Assembly: GCA_032871835.1 (NCBI GenBank)
Contig: CM065303.1
Coordinates: 23,252,001 to 23,316,000, forward strand
DNA length: 64,000 nucleotides
Reading direction: 5' to 3'
Origin: Dipteronia dyeriana
Lineage: Eukaryota; Streptophyta; Magnoliopsida; Sapindales; Sapindaceae
Made by a program: the position numbers and the translations under genes. The notes beneath the pieces are model-generated. The model saw nothing but the letters and a program-made list of their open reading frames with translations, ran no database searches and was not told the origin of the DNA. Positions 11,206 to 22,792 of this stretch are shown piece by piece. Position 1 is the first letter of the stretch, and every line of letters begins with the position of its first letter.

Positions 11206-12703
11206 ATGTCGAATTCACTTAGTTCAATTACCCATTTTGTTAGTCTTCCTGAAATTTCTGGCTTTTACAAAATTTGTCTTAATGGGCAGTCGGTGAGAAC
11301 CTGGATTGTATGGGCATGGAAATATGGTCTTAGCTTTTTTACTGCTGAAACCAATGCTAATGCCATTTTCTCTGCCTGTGAGTACCTGTCTTGTTGGTAT
11401 AATACACTGGTTTCTGCACTCCATCCTCTGTTCGGACTAAGACTGAGCTTGCTGCATGCTCGGTTATTGATAGATATAACTGAAGTACTTCCCCCGTTTG
11501 TGGTTTTAAGAGAATTGGGGCCTGTCCCATGTACTCTTTTATTTTTAAGAATGTCTACTTGCACTCTTCATTCCATTCGAGTCCTTTCTCTTTTTTGATT
11601 ATTTTGAATAAAGGTGCGCACCTGTCTGTAGCTTTTGAGATGAATCTTCCCAAGAAAGCTAAAATCCTTTTAGGCATTGCATTTCTTTTAACGTTTTTGG
11701 TGAGATCATTTTCTGCAGGGCATGAATCTTCTCAGGATTAACTTTGATTGCTCTTTGGTGAACTTGAAAACCCAGGAATCTTCCTGAAGGGACTCCGAAT
11801 AAACATTTGTTCGGGTTCAACTTCATTTGGTATCTCTTTAGGACATCAAATGTTTCTTGGAGATCTAGGGCATGCTCATCTGCCGAGACACTTTTAGTCA
11901 ACATGTCATCAATGTACACTTTCATGTTCCTTTCTATTTGCCGAGTGAAGATTCTGTTGATCAGCCTTTGATATGTAGCACCCGTATTTTTCAAACCGAA
12001 GGGCATTATTGTGTAACAATATAAACCCTGATCTGTTATGAAGGCTGTCTTTTCCTCGTCGGCCTTGTTCATCCTGATCTGGTTGTATCCCGAGTAGGCG
12101 TCCATTAAGCTGACCAATTCGTGGCCTGCTATGGCATCCACCAGCTGGTCTATCCTTGGAAGTAGGAAGCTGTCTTTTGGGCATGCCTTGTTCAGATCTG
12201 TAAAATCTATGCACATCTTTCATTGCCCATTTTTCTTTTAGTTGAGGACTACATTGGCTACCCATTGAGGGTAGTTGACCTCTCTAATTGATCCTATAGC
12301 AAGTAGCTTTTCCACCTCTTGTTTGATAGCCCGACTCCTTTCGGGATTGAACGATCTTCTCTTTTGTATCACTGGTTTCGCATTCGGGTCTGCTGCGAGA
12401 TGGTGAGACATTATTCGGGCATCTATCCCTACTATCTCTTTGTGACTTTAGGTGAACACATCTTTGTACTCTTTAAGCAGATTGGTGAGGTCTTGCTTGA
12501 CTTTCCCTCCCAGGTTAGCCACGATCTTGACCTTTTTATCTGGTTCATCTTCTTTTAATACCACTTCTTCAACCGGTTCTGTTTTGGTTTCATTCAACCC
12601 TTCCCTTGGATCAAATTCAAATGATAAGAATTCTTTGGGTTGACTTGGCTGCGTTATGGTGCACACCTGTTCAGCATCATTCTTGTCTTTGTATACTGAC
12701 AAG
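11206..12703 (-). pseudogene. Tat reverse transcriptase and first RNase H, fragmented
   Basis: The RT core is at 11659-12216: CIDFTDLNKACPKDSFLLPR, DAYSGYNQI, MPFGLKNTGATYQ and the catalytic YIDDM, followed by LGFQVHQRAIKVNPEKI. The N-terminal RT segment is at 12220-12702. The first, gypsy-type RNase H is heavily decayed at 11224-11564 (YQQDRYSQAEKMALALV and PYFHAHTIQVLTD can still be read). At least three frame changes separate these blocks. The YIDDM box is intact although the gene is dead. Confidence 0.85.
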
Positions 12704-12843
12704 TTTGCTCTTCAGACCATCTCTTGGGATCCCTTGACTACCCCGACCCCCTGCTCTGTCGGGAACTTGATCATTAATACGTAAGTGGTTGTCACATCTC
12801 TTGTTTTATTCAGGAATGGTCGACCCAATAATGCATTATACGG

Positions 12844-13110
12844 TCAATTGTCTAAATCTACCACCACGAAGTCGAGTAGGACAGTCCTTTGGCATGGTGT
12901 CGTTCCAACTTTTAGAGATAGCTTGACCATCCCGAGTGACCTTACCTCAATCCCACCAAACCCTCTGAGTGGAGTATGAAAGAGCTGTAGATCTTTTCGG
13001 TCTAACCTAAGTTGATCGTAGACGGCTACTTTGAGAATGTCTGCTGAACTCCCATTATCTATCAGGATTCTCCTGACTTTCCGGTGACCAAACAGGGCAC
13101 TTATGATCAA
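12844..13110 (-). pseudogene. Tat aspartic protease region
   Basis: The segment contains ILIDNGSSADIL, corresponding to the D-(S/T/G)-G active-site loop of retroviral-type proteases in its Tat form, then TPLRGFGG and VDLDN. The loop reads IDNGSS, so the position before Gly is Asn. It lies between gag and RT as expected. The frame is open only for 88 codons. Confidence 0.75.
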
Positions 13111-13371
13111 GGCGTCATTGGGCCGAACATCGATGCCATGGGAATCTGCCTCTGTGAATATTATCGGGTCCTATTCTTTATTTACCCTTTTCGGGTCTGG
13201 CTCAACCGAGTTCACGTCAAAGTTATTCCTTGCTTCTATTGCTTCTCTGATTTCCTAAGTTCGTTCTCGGTTGCTTTTCCCAGTAGATGGTCCTCTAAAT
13301 ATTGTATGTATTATCTGATTGGCTTCGGGACTGGCTCTTTGATTTCGACCAGGGTTGAGATCAGCCTTAAC

Positions 13372-15046
13372 CTATTTCTTAGTTTTTGATCTCTCATCTT
13401 TTTTCAAGATTACATCCCGCAGATTCTCTTCCCGAATAAGAGTCTCTATGTAATCTCTAAGCTGGTAACACTTTGAAGTCTCGTGACCGGTTTCCTTGTG
13501 AAATCTGCAATACTTGGTTGTATATTTCCGGGCAAACTGAGACTGTCTTCGTGGCTCTTGCACCATATTCTTCTCTTCTATGATGGTCAGGATTTCCTTT
13601 TATTTTTTTCGAAGAGGGTTATAATTGGTGTATCTGCCTCGATACTTCTCTGTGGATTGTTCAGCATTAAACCTGTTACCCCTGTCTTTGCTTTTCTCCT
13701 TGCCGTTTCCCTTCTGTTTTCCCTTTTGATTCTGCCCATTGGATTAGGTATCCTTCTGCTTGGGCTTTCCTCCGTGCATATAACTTCCTCATGTAGCTAA
13801 CTCTTCTTCCTCGGCTAGTGCGTATCCTCCCTCCATATCCATCATGTCAGCATACCTGGTCAGCCGAGCTCTTCTCAAATCAAAAGATAGTCGTTCATTA
13901 TGCAAGTTGTTGATGAATGCAATGATTATTGCTTCATCGTTTGCACTGCCAATCTCTAATACCGCTTGGCTGAATCTCCCCAGGTATTTCTTCAGTGACT
14001 CATCTTTCCCTTGTTTTATTTGAGCAAGGTGAGCCACTGACTTTTTCCTGTGAACATTACTCAGGAATTGTCTTAAGAAGCTCCTGCTCAGTTCACTGAA
14101 ATTTTTGATGCTTGCTGAGGGCAACCTCCCGAACCACCTTGAACTCATATCTCCCAGAGTTTGTGAAAAGTTGAGACATAGCAAAGGATTGTTGTAGGCA
14201 TACTGAGCCATAACACTTTTATATCGTCTGACGTGCTCTTTTGGGTCCGTGTCTTTCTGGAACTGCTCCACGTGCGGCATCCTGAACCTTTCTAGGAAAG
14301 GGGTCCATAAGATTTCCCTGTGAATTGACTGTCAGAGTCATCGTCAGATAAATCGTTTTAGCCATAACGTCTGACCAGTGCATCCATCTGACGCCTGTTG
14401 TTCTCGACTTCTCGAGTTAGGCTCTGGATTATAACATCTCTGTTTCCCACTGGGCTTCTCCGACTGTTAAACCGCTGGGTGATCATCATTCCTCTTTCTA
14501 GCTCTTCACTCTGATGTCGAGTTTCTCGTATAATTCCGTGATGACGCTTGCGATGGTGCCGATCACTATCTTCTGATGATGTTCGATCCCTGTGCCGGTC
14601 ATATTGCGGTGTCTAGCACGTACTGTCTGATCCTGGTTCTGCCTCTGGTGTGGTTGTTCCTCTTCAGACGTTTCACGTTCAGTCTGATTGATTAGGGTAG
14701 AGTTCTTTCCGGTTTCTGGCATAGTTATTCCTGGCCCTACTACCACCGAATGAAGCCTTGCAGGTGGAAGATTAGGAGTCTGCACTTTTACAGCCAGTAG
14801 ATCAACAGTATGTGTTTCTGCAGCCAATAGATCAACCCATTTCCTTGCTGCGTCTGTCACCAATTGTTGCAACGCCTATCGGAAACGTAGCGTCAAGTAT
14901 CTGTTGGTTGGAGGAACTTGCTGGATCCCTGCCACGTGTGTGGGTTGGTTTTCCTTGTTTGCTGCAGGATCTCGTGATGTACTGCCAACATGGAGTTTAT
15001 CCGGTGACTTTTGGCCATTCCTAGAATTGCTTATGCTTTCTGTCAT
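13372..15046 (-). pseudogene. Tat gag, arm B
   Basis: Starts at ATG 15046 (MTES...), read on the minus strand. It carries the gag domain at 13789-14280 (MPHVEQFQKDTDPKEHVRR, WFGRLPSASIKNFSEL, FDLRRARLTRYADMMDMEGG) and a variant zinc knuckle CRFHKETGHETSKC at about 13480-13525, a C-H-H-C arrangement common in Tat gag. A stop near 14876 and several frame changes break it. Arm A aligns with this copy from 15046 down to 13559 only, so this copy keeps the knuckle that arm A lost. Confidence 0.82.
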
Positions 15047-15074
15047 GGCTGTTAATTAAATCGGAGGTTCAAAA

Positions 15075-15092
15075 CCCTTCTTCTAGCGTCAA
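15075..15092 (-). promoter_or_regulatory. Primer-binding site, arm B
   Basis: The minus strand reads TTGACGCTAGAAGAAGGG, the counterpart of the arm A site with one G-to-A change (TTGGCGC to TTGACGC). It adjoins the LTR end at 15097. Confidence 0.6.
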
Positions 15093-15096
15093 TTGT

Positions 15097-15976
15097 TGAC
15101 GTTGATTTCTGGATTGTATCAGAAAAGCCAACAAGGATTGGATTTTGACTTTAGATTTCAAAGAGAAAGAAGGAGAAAGTAAACAATAAACGAGTTTTTT
15201 ACGTGGTAAAACTCCGATGACCGGAGAAACGTCCACGAGTTGTTGAATGATCAACCTAGCCAAAATCCAGTATGAATTTGGAATATTGCAAGCTCTCGAT
15301 CTCTCTTTTTTCTCTCTGTCTTTCGCTATGATTGCTGTGTGCTTTTGTCTATATCTTTTCTGGCGAGATTATGGGTCTATTTATATGTTTATAGAGCTCT
15401 TTTCTGCCTCGTACAAGTAATAAATCTTTGTAATTAATTACAATTATTTATTTGTTTGGGGCTGATTGTCTTCTTTCCTGTTTCGGAGTCTTGTATTGAA
15501 ATCGAATGGGATTCTAGTAGTGCAGTCCAAATAGGACTTATTTCCTTATAAGAGCGTAGTCTTTTTGAAGAAATAGAGGTGTTCTCAGATAAGGAACCCT
15601 TTATGCTTGACATTCTCTTTCTTCTTTAGAGTTCCTCTTTGATGAGGGTCCTTGTGCGACTCAACTCGTGAACTGCTCGCTAGGCTTTTTACTCGGTTTT
15701 GTTATGTTCATCCCCAGTAGGATATGATGTGTGCTGGTCCCGAGTGACTTCTCCTGATCCCAAGTAGAAAATGCATCCTGCTAGCCACGAGTATGTTAAA
15801 TTGATTCCGAGCAGTTTAGTTGACCCTGAGCAGGTTTTGCTTTAATATTTGTTTACTCGGGCCTCATCTTTCTGATGTCTGGTAGGATATTTCCTGAGCG
15901 CCTATTTGGATGTCCACCCGGCAATTTTCTCATTCCTGTCAATGACGTGTATGCTTGGTAAAATTCACATACGACA
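15097..15976 (-). repeat. Tat element LTR, arm B
   Basis: 880 bp. On the minus strand it starts TGTCGTATGTGAATTTTAC (from 15976) and ends ATCAACGTCA (15097). A TATA-like CTCTATAAACATATAAATAG lies around 15378-15398 on the minus strand. It is the inverted partner of 5018-5900. Confidence 0.88.
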
Positions 15977-16420
15977 GTACTAACAAGATTTAAAACGAAA
16001 TTTTACTGAATTTAACGAATTTTATTTTGTTAAAAAAAATTCTTTCAATATTGAAATTGAAATTTATACGTATATATAGTTTATGCCATGTGTGGTTATT
16101 AATTTTGAAAACCATTGTTAATTAATCTTCAAGTTTTGATTTTACTTTCTATTTGTGGTGTACTATATCCTCCATGTAATCCACACACACATATACCAAG
16201 TTATCAACAAAGAGAGGGTATCCTATGTATTTTCAGACAATTAATAAATGTAGATGTTGGAAAACATTCTGAGTTATCAAGAGAAACAGTATAAAGATAA
16301 GTAGACATATGCAGAAAAAGACACAACATTGAAGTGAATTAAAATCTAAGGCAAGTGCTTGAAAGGACAATTTTCAAGATAAGGTTTAAGCAAGCCAAAT
16401 CATAATGCTCACTCCCATGG
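15977..16420. other. AT-rich spacer
   Basis: No coding or repeat structure that I can support. Short runs of T and A only. Confidence 0.5.
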
Positions 16421-16428
16421 GCTTGGAC

Positions 16429-17032
16429 TAGGGATGGCAGCGGATCGGGTTCTAGTGGGTTTTGTAAAATCCAAACACTCATCAGTGAAAATTTTCTTCA
16501 TCCACGTCCGCCCTCGAACCCGCGTAGGTAAGCGGGTTCACGAGCGGGTTTGAACCCGCGGGTTATGGCTGCACCCATACCCTCACCCGCGAACCCGCGA
16601 AACAATGTTGGTTCATGGGTGGATGCTTCACCCACGGGATACCCACAAACCAGCAACTCACGAACCCGCGAACCCGCGATTTGTTATTTGTAAATTTCCA
16701 CATGTAATCACCTATTGAATATTTAATTAAATTAAATTTTTATTTCTAATTCCCTACTTAATACATTACAAAACAATAATAGCTATAAAAATAAAACGAC
16801 TAAAAATAATTCAAATGTCTATGTATGTTTATATACAAGTATTTTATTTATACGGATTCATGGGTCCAACCCACGGGTTCGCTTTTCCAACCCGCATCCG
16901 CCCGCAAACCCACTGGGTTTTTCATTAAACGGGTTCGCAGGTCCACGAGTCGTAAATTCACCATCCACACCCGACCCTACAGAGTCGGGTTCGGACGAAT
17001 GCCCGCGGGTGCGGGTCAAATTGCCATCTCTA
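16429..17032. mobile_element. hAT-type MITE, 604 bp, with perfect 8-bp target duplication
   Basis: Ends TAGGGATGGCA / TGCCATCTCTA form imperfect inverted termini, flanked by a perfect 8-bp duplication GCTTGGAC (16421-16428 and 17033-17040). This is the hallmark of hAT superfamily transposition. The interior is unusually GC-rich for the region and built from short direct and inverted runs of (G)AACCCGCG / GCGGGTTC. There is no transposase, so it is non-autonomous. Confidence 0.88.
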
Positions 17033-17040
17033 GCTTGGAC

Positions 17041-18223
17041 CCTTTTAAATGGCCCACAAGCCCAATTATCTCCAACAGCAAGATTAGAAGTACATAAATA
17101 TAGTAAGAGTGACTATGCATATTTACACCTCCATTGAAGTTTTTTTTTTAAGAAAAATATTCTAATTCTTGATTGTAAGTTTATAACTTCCTTAATTTTT
17201 ATTTTATAAAGTTTTGTAATTAAATCTCACTTAAAACTATTTTGCTGTCCACTCAACAATTTTTTTCTCTTTTTCCACTCAGTATTTATTATTTTTTTTA
17301 AAATAAATATTAGTTTTTTTTTAATAAGTGACTCGATGATAAGCTTACCATGCCATGTAAATATGATTGTGAGTTAGAGTTATATCTCCAACTCCGTTTT
17401 TTCAGTACAATTTTGAGATTTAGAGGGAGGGGATACGACTTGAACTTACGACCTCAACGTATAAGCATTAAGGGCTTACCATATTACATGTTAATTTATT
17501 TATTTTTCTAAAATTGAAAGTTTGTGAAATGTTATGGTAAGAGACTTTATATTAGAATGAGGAATGGATTTGAAGAAAAACTATAAAGTTAAGTTAAATT
17601 TGATAATAATTATTTTAAAAATAATATAGAGATTTAACTTTATAAAATATAGAATAAACAATTAATTGAAATAAAAAATAAATTTATTAAAATAAAACCT
17701 AAATGAAGGAAGCTTAACAATATGAGGCCTAAATTATAGGCTTTTTAATAACACTAGGCCTAGGTAGTGGTCTCATTTGCCCAACCTTAGAGCTGGAGCC
17801 GGCCTATACCACTTGCCTGACCTTGAAGCCAGCATCGATTTGGATTTCGATTTCGTGAGAGCATTGGCATCTATACAATGTTTGAAATTGAATACTATAT
17901 TTATTTTTATATAATTCAAAAAAAAAAAAAACTCCAGGATAATTTGATAAATGGCATGTTATTATAAATAACTTGTTTAGATTGTAACATTAGTGCTATA
18001 TTATCTAAAATAAATATCTCAAAAATCAAATTAAATAACGTTTTAATTTAAATTGTTATAGGATTTACTATAGTATCTCATAATTTATATGGTAATGATA
18101 TATTACTTATAACAACGTTACTTTAATTATGTAAAATATTTAATAATAGTTGCAAAACACTGGTTTTTAAATCACAGCATCAATATTTCTATTTTTACTC
18201 ATTATTGCAATTCAATGAATCTG
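17041..18223. other. AT-rich spacer
   Basis: No gene is supported. It contains phrases often seen in old repeats (GAACTTACGACCT near 17441) but no clear boundaries. Confidence 0.45.
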
Positions 18224-19695
18224 TGAGATTTATTAGTGGGCAAGGCAAGTCTTCATCATTAAAAGAGTTTTTTCCATTCTATGTATTCACGGCGGATGAG
18301 ACAAGTAAGATAGTGTATGACATGGCCCTTACTAAATCTTCTCGTATTGATGGTCTCCCAGTCTCTTCTACTAGAAATACAGTAATACGGTGTGGGTTAG
18401 TGTCACCGATGCTTGCCTTAGTTGCCTTAATGATGGCGACCCTTTGGATAGTGTGAACAGTACCCTCATCACTCGCATTTCTAACAAACAACAGGCCGAG
18501 AAAGTTGTTGATTTCCACCCCATCAGTTTATGTAACGTTACGTACAAAATCATGGCAAAGGTGTTGGCCAATAGGTTCCGCTTTGTACTTGGTGAGGTTA
18601 TGTCTGGAAATCAAAGTGTGTTTATCCCGGGTTGGCTGATCTTGGATAACGTCATTATTGTTTTTGAGTGTCTCCATGCTCTGAAAAGGAGGAAGAGAAA
18701 GGAAGAGTATGTTTGCCTTGAAACCTGATATGTCGAAAGCCTATGACTGGATGACTGGATGGAATGGGGCTTCTCAGAGGCGTGGATTGATCATATTTGG
18801 CGTTGTATCTCCTCTGTGTCCTTCAGTTTCTTGTTGAATGGGAATATATGCAACTCTCTTAAACCTTCCAGGGTCTCCCCGTATTTGTTTCTTATTTGTG
18901 CTACCACCTTTTCTTCACAGACGATTGTCTGTTGTTCTCTAGTGCTACTAGCGGGGACTGTGTTACTATTAGAAGGATTTTCGATGACTACAGCAAATCT
19001 TCGGGCCAAGTCATTAACTTCAACAAGTTTGCCATGTGTGTGAGTAAGTCAGTCAATAGTACTGAGGGGAATCGGTTGGCGAGCGTTGTGGGGGTACGTC
19101 TGGTGGAGTGCCACGAGAGATATCCCGGTTTACCAGTTTGGCCTACAGAAATTAAAAAAAAAAAACTTTTCTCCAATTTAAAGGGACCGAGAGTGGAATA
19201 AGCTAAAAGGGTGGAACTCAAATCTCTTTTCTCTGTGAGTGTGTGGTAGGGGAGGGGTGTAAAGAGATTCTTATTAAGGTTGTTATCCAAGCCATCCCTA
19301 CATCCGCAATGAGTTTCTTTAGACTCTTAAAAGGTCTCATCTCAGACATTCATAGCCTCTCTACTCGGTTCTGGTGGGGTGGCACGGATGAGTTTAGGAA
19401 AATTCATTGGGGGGAGGGGGCGTAGAATAAGCTATGTGTTAGTAAGAAGTCTAGTGGCTTGGGTTTCTGGGACCTCACGAGCTTCAACAAAGCCCTTCTC
19501 GCCAAGCAGGGGTGGAGATTGGTGATAAATCCTCAATCGCTAGCCATTTGGGTGCTTAAGAATCGGTATTATCATGCTTCCTCCTTTCTGAATGCTGAGA
19601 AGTGTGATTCGAGCTCCTTGATTTGGAATAACCTAATTTCGGTTTGTGAGAATCTAGAAGCGGGCATCAAATGGTGGATTTTGCATGGTATGACT

Positions 19696-21100
19696 TGTTG
19701 GAAAATTTATGTCAAACTACCGGTTTGAGAGGGTTATTTAAGTATTATCGGTTTCATGAAAATGAAAGATCAATGTATATTCGAATTCATTTTCGTGAGA
19801 GTTTCGAAGTGGTATACTCAAACTCACGAATCGATTAATGGATGAATGAGAAATTGAGTCTCAAAGTGAGCACATTGTGTAGGGGAAAAAAACATTTCAC
19901 ATTCATGAAAATGAAAGATCAATGTATATTTGAATTCTTTTTCGTGAGATTTTCGAAGTGGTATACTCAAACTCACAAATCGATTAATGGATGAATGAGA
20001 AATTGAGTCTCAAAGTGAGCACATTGTGTAGGGGAAAAAAACATTTCACATTCATGAAAATGAAAGATCAATGTATATTCGAATTCTTTTTCGTGAGAGT
20101 TTCGAAGTGGTATACTCAAACTTACAAATCGATTAATGGATGAATGAGAAATTGAATCTCAAAGTGAGCCCATTGTGTAGGGAAAAATAAACATTTCACA
20201 TTGGTTGGGTAAAAAACTTATCTGTAAGTAAATGTGTGATAGTATCTTGTCAACATATGTGGTATAGAGGCTCTCTCTTTCTCGCGCGTAGGGGGGGTTG
20301 CAAATCAAGGACTTCAAACCTTCGATTGTACAACTCGTGTGGGCGCGACCTGCATACACGAATGACGTTCCATTTGGACCGTGAGAGTATAACGAAATTT
20401 TGTTGCTATTTTGAATTTAATTTTTCCTAAATCAATTTGTTAATAAGGAAAGAATTAATTATTTTTCTTAAGTCAAACGTTTTAAATGAATGATAGGGAA
20501 GAATGGTAATTTTCATTTTTAATTAAGAAAATTAATTGAATTAAAGAAATAGTTGATTTCCGTTTTGAATTCGGATACTTACTTGATCACTAAGTAATCA
20601 GAATCAGTGATCAATTTTGGATTATGAAACTTACTTAATCACTAAGTTATCAGAATCAATGATCAATCAAGAATAAATCTTTTAGAAGATCATTCTTTAA
20701 CTAACTTTCGTTTATCATGTAAAACGTAGTTATCAAGAAATTTTCAAATCATTCTCTTTGACTATGGTTACATAAAAAACCCTAGTCTACACTTCTAGGA
20801 TTTTATTATTCTTGCAATCACGAAATTTAGAAATTATTCCTTCTCTCTTTTTTCGGTTTTCTTCTTCTTCTGTGCTTGGTAAGTTCGAACCTGATTTGAG
20901 TTCGTTGAAAGTGGTTGTGCCTCGCACTTCCACTGTTGAATCGTTGTATCCTGAGAGACAATCGCTTATACGGTGTTATATACGGTGAAATTGTCTTAAG
21001 AACACTGTGTGAAACACGAGCCTCGATTCTCTAACCTTTGTTTTTGTTCGTTATTTTCTGCAGATTCAAACTAGATTGTTTTTACATATTATAAACAACA
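19696..21100 (+). mobile_element. Solo LTR (1405 bp) inserted in the LINE
   Basis: Begins TGTTGGAAAATTTATG and ends TATTATAAACAACA, with TGTTG/CAACA termini. It is flanked by a perfect 5-bp duplication TGACT (19691-19695 and 21101-21105). Removing it and one TGACT restores continuity of the LINE frame between ILHGM and TISFYNDRWIP. Inside are a 149-bp tandem array and a GTATCCTGAGAGACAATCG phrase (about 20947-20965), which I associate with copia LTRs. No internal coding region or primer site is present, so it is the product of LTR-LTR recombination. Confidence 0.9.
19755..20201 (+). repeat. Three tandem copies of a 149-bp unit within the solo LTR
   Basis: CATGAAAATGAAAGATCAATG begins copies at 19755, 19904 and 20053, an exact spacing of 149 bp. 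Copies differ at only a few positions (for example CGAATTCATT versus TGAATTCTTT), so the amplification is young compared with the surrounding LINE. Confidence 0.93.
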
Positions 21101-22357
21101 TGACTATCTCATTTTACAATGATCGTTGGATTCCACAGCCATCTAGATTTCAAGCCCTTTATCCCCATGTCTTGTGGGATAGGGTTCCTGTTAATGCTCT
21201 CATTGTGCCCACGGGTGGCTTGAATGTTCCCCTCATCCTATCCTCCTTTCTCCGGGTGGATGCAAAAGCCATCTTGAGCCTCCCTATTAGCTCTGTTAGA
21301 ACAGATGACTCGCTGTCATGGCTCTTTGACAAGGCTAGTACCTATACTCTGTAGTGGTTATAAGGTTTGTAGAGACTTGAAGTCTCGGGATTGTCCTTCT
21401 GGGTCCAGTTGCTTGGAGTTGTGGTGGAATTGTTTATGGAGTCTGAAAATTCCATCCAAAATCACCATCTTCATCTGGAATGCCTGTCATAACCTGTTGC
21501 CTTCCAACGTGAACCTGGCCGAGATAGGGGATCCTTTGGAAAGTTGGTGCCTCTTATTTGCTGAAGGATGTCGAAAACCACTTATTATGCCGTGTGGGGT
21601 TGCCCAAAGCTAAAAGAGGTTCATGCTTCTTGTTCCTTTCTACGGAATTTAAGTGGGATGCCAGATGCCAGATTATTGACTTCATGTGTCTTTATGCTAA
21701 AATACTGGTAACAAAAGAACTGGAGCTCATGTGTCTCTTTACTTTGGCACTGTTGGTGGAGAAGAAATCAATTTTGTGCGCTATGATGAAAATGTTATAG
21801 GTTGAGCAATAAATTTTCTTCATGAATTCCGCAATGCTCGTGGTGAGTTGGACGTTGAGTTAAGGTTAATACGGATGGGGGGTAGGGATCGTGATTTGGG
21901 ACTTGAAGGGTTGTGTGTTAGGCCCATCGACTCAATCCTTGTCAACTTGAACCCCCCCTCCCCCCGCAAGCCCTTTCTCTAGGGTGTTATTTTCACTGTT
22001 GATTCAGTCTGATGCGAAGGTTATAGTTGATTTGGTTAATTCAGGGGTTGCTCATCTTGCAGATGTAGGGATCATTATTGATGACATTCTCCATTTATTG
22101 AATTGTAACGATATTTCTATTTCTTTTGTTCCTAAGAGTGCGAATATGGTCACATATGGTCTTGCTAAGCTCGCTCTCGTCTCCGGAAGACTTGTTCTTT
22201 CTGGAGTCTAATCCTCCTCGCTTAGAGTCTGTTGTATTGGCTGATTAGCCTGGCTAATTTGGTTTGATGTTGTTTTTATTGAAAGTCTTTCCTAAAAATA
22301 AAAAAATAATAAAAATAAAAACAATCAATGAGATTTATACAGTGGGCACTTCTTTAA

Positions 22358-22789
22358 GAGCATCTTCAATGTTAATGTGCGTTGTGAGATGAACATCCAC
22401 TTTATTAAAAAATTCATCTTTTAATACAACCTCTTTAATACAACTTCAAGTTAACGTAACAACTTTTTTTTTTAAACCTCCAACATAACTCTCTGATTTT
22501 AGAGGGTCTGTTGGACAATCATCTTATTGGCCTAATCAGCAACCACGTTTGTATTTTATTTTATTTTATTTGACAATTCTAAAGTAATTCTAAAGTATAT
22601 TGAAAGAGGCCGATAATAAATTGACGTGTCATTAAAAACATATATTTTACGATTGAAACATTATAAACCACTTTTTCATTTGAATATCCATCCAGTTCAA
22701 TTACATGCTACATATGAAACAATTGACTTGACACTATTGACATATCACCGTTTTTTAATATGCAAACCACAGTGCCACCAAAAATGCTC
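22358..22789. mobile_element. Tourist-like (PIF/Harbinger) MITE candidate
   Basis: Termini GAGCATCTTCAATG and (reverse complement of the right end) GAGCATTTTTGGTG are flanked on both sides by TAA (22355-22357, 22790-22792), the 3-bp target preference of PIF/Harbinger elements. Length 432 bp, no coding capacity. The terminal match is short, so confidence is moderate. It begins only 9 bp after the LINE's target duplication. Confidence 0.55.
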
Positions 22790-22792
22790 TAA

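Larger units (their letters stand above)
5018..15976. mobile_element. Fold-back Tat-lineage Ty3/gypsy element
   Basis: The outer ends are two copies of one LTR in inverted, not direct, orientation (5018-5900 plus; 15097-15976 minus). Each is followed inward by a primer site and the same gag gene. The homology ends abruptly inside gag at 7419 and 13559. The middle contains the rest of one element on the minus strand (protease, RT, RNase H, a second RNase H, integrase), then a 90-bp tandem repeat and a plus-strand ORF. The domain set with an extra RNase H after the first, and the antisense ORF downstream of pol, identify the Tat (Ogre/Retand-like) lineage. No terminal duplication of target DNA is present. 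All genes are broken. Confidence 0.85.
18243..22211 (+). pseudogene. LINE ORF2: RT, zf-RVT and RNase H, heavily mutated
   Basis: Recognisable blocks: DFHPISLCNVTYKIMAKVLANR and SGNQSVFIPGWLILDN (RT palm/finger motifs, 18500-18650), an RT active-site variant FTDDCLLF near 18905-18930 (usual FADD), SSGQVINFNK, WWGGTDEFRKIHW, then after the inserted LTR MTISFYNDRWIPQPSR. Further on come LWSLKIPSKITIFIWNACHNLLP (zf-RVT region) and SDAKVIVDLVNSG with ISFVPKSANM (RNase H-type C-terminus). Stops and frameshifts occur in every block, and parts of the RT thumb are missing near 18860-18900. Catalytic Asp-Asp is still present in the active-site motif. Confidence 0.82.
18243..22328 (+). mobile_element. 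5'-truncated L1-type LINE, interrupted by a solo LTR
   Basis: Coding traces run in LINE order: an RT start (about 18270-18360, MALTKSSRIDGLP), RT core (18450-19200), post-RT region, zinc-binding zf-RVT region (about 21430-21580) and a C-terminal RNase H-like domain (21984-22211). An A-rich tail ends at about 22324. A ~19-bp target duplication flanks it: TGAGATTTATTAGTGGGCA at 18224-18242 and TGAGATTTATACAGTGGGCA at 22329-22348. The 5' part (ORF1, endonuclease) is missing, as expected from incomplete reverse transcription. Net length without the inserted LTR is about 2.7 kb. Confidence 0.85.

Noticed and set aside
11206..11598. 130-codon plus-strand frame
   Set aside because: Antisense shadow of the decayed RNase H of the Tat element.
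5018..15976. A single ordinary full-length gypsy element
   Set aside because: The LTRs are inverted relative to each other, gag occurs twice in opposite orientation, and there is no target duplication.
18205..18242. LINE ORF beginning at an ATG at 18205
   Set aside because: The bases before 18243 are flanking DNA and target duplication; the LINE part starts after them.
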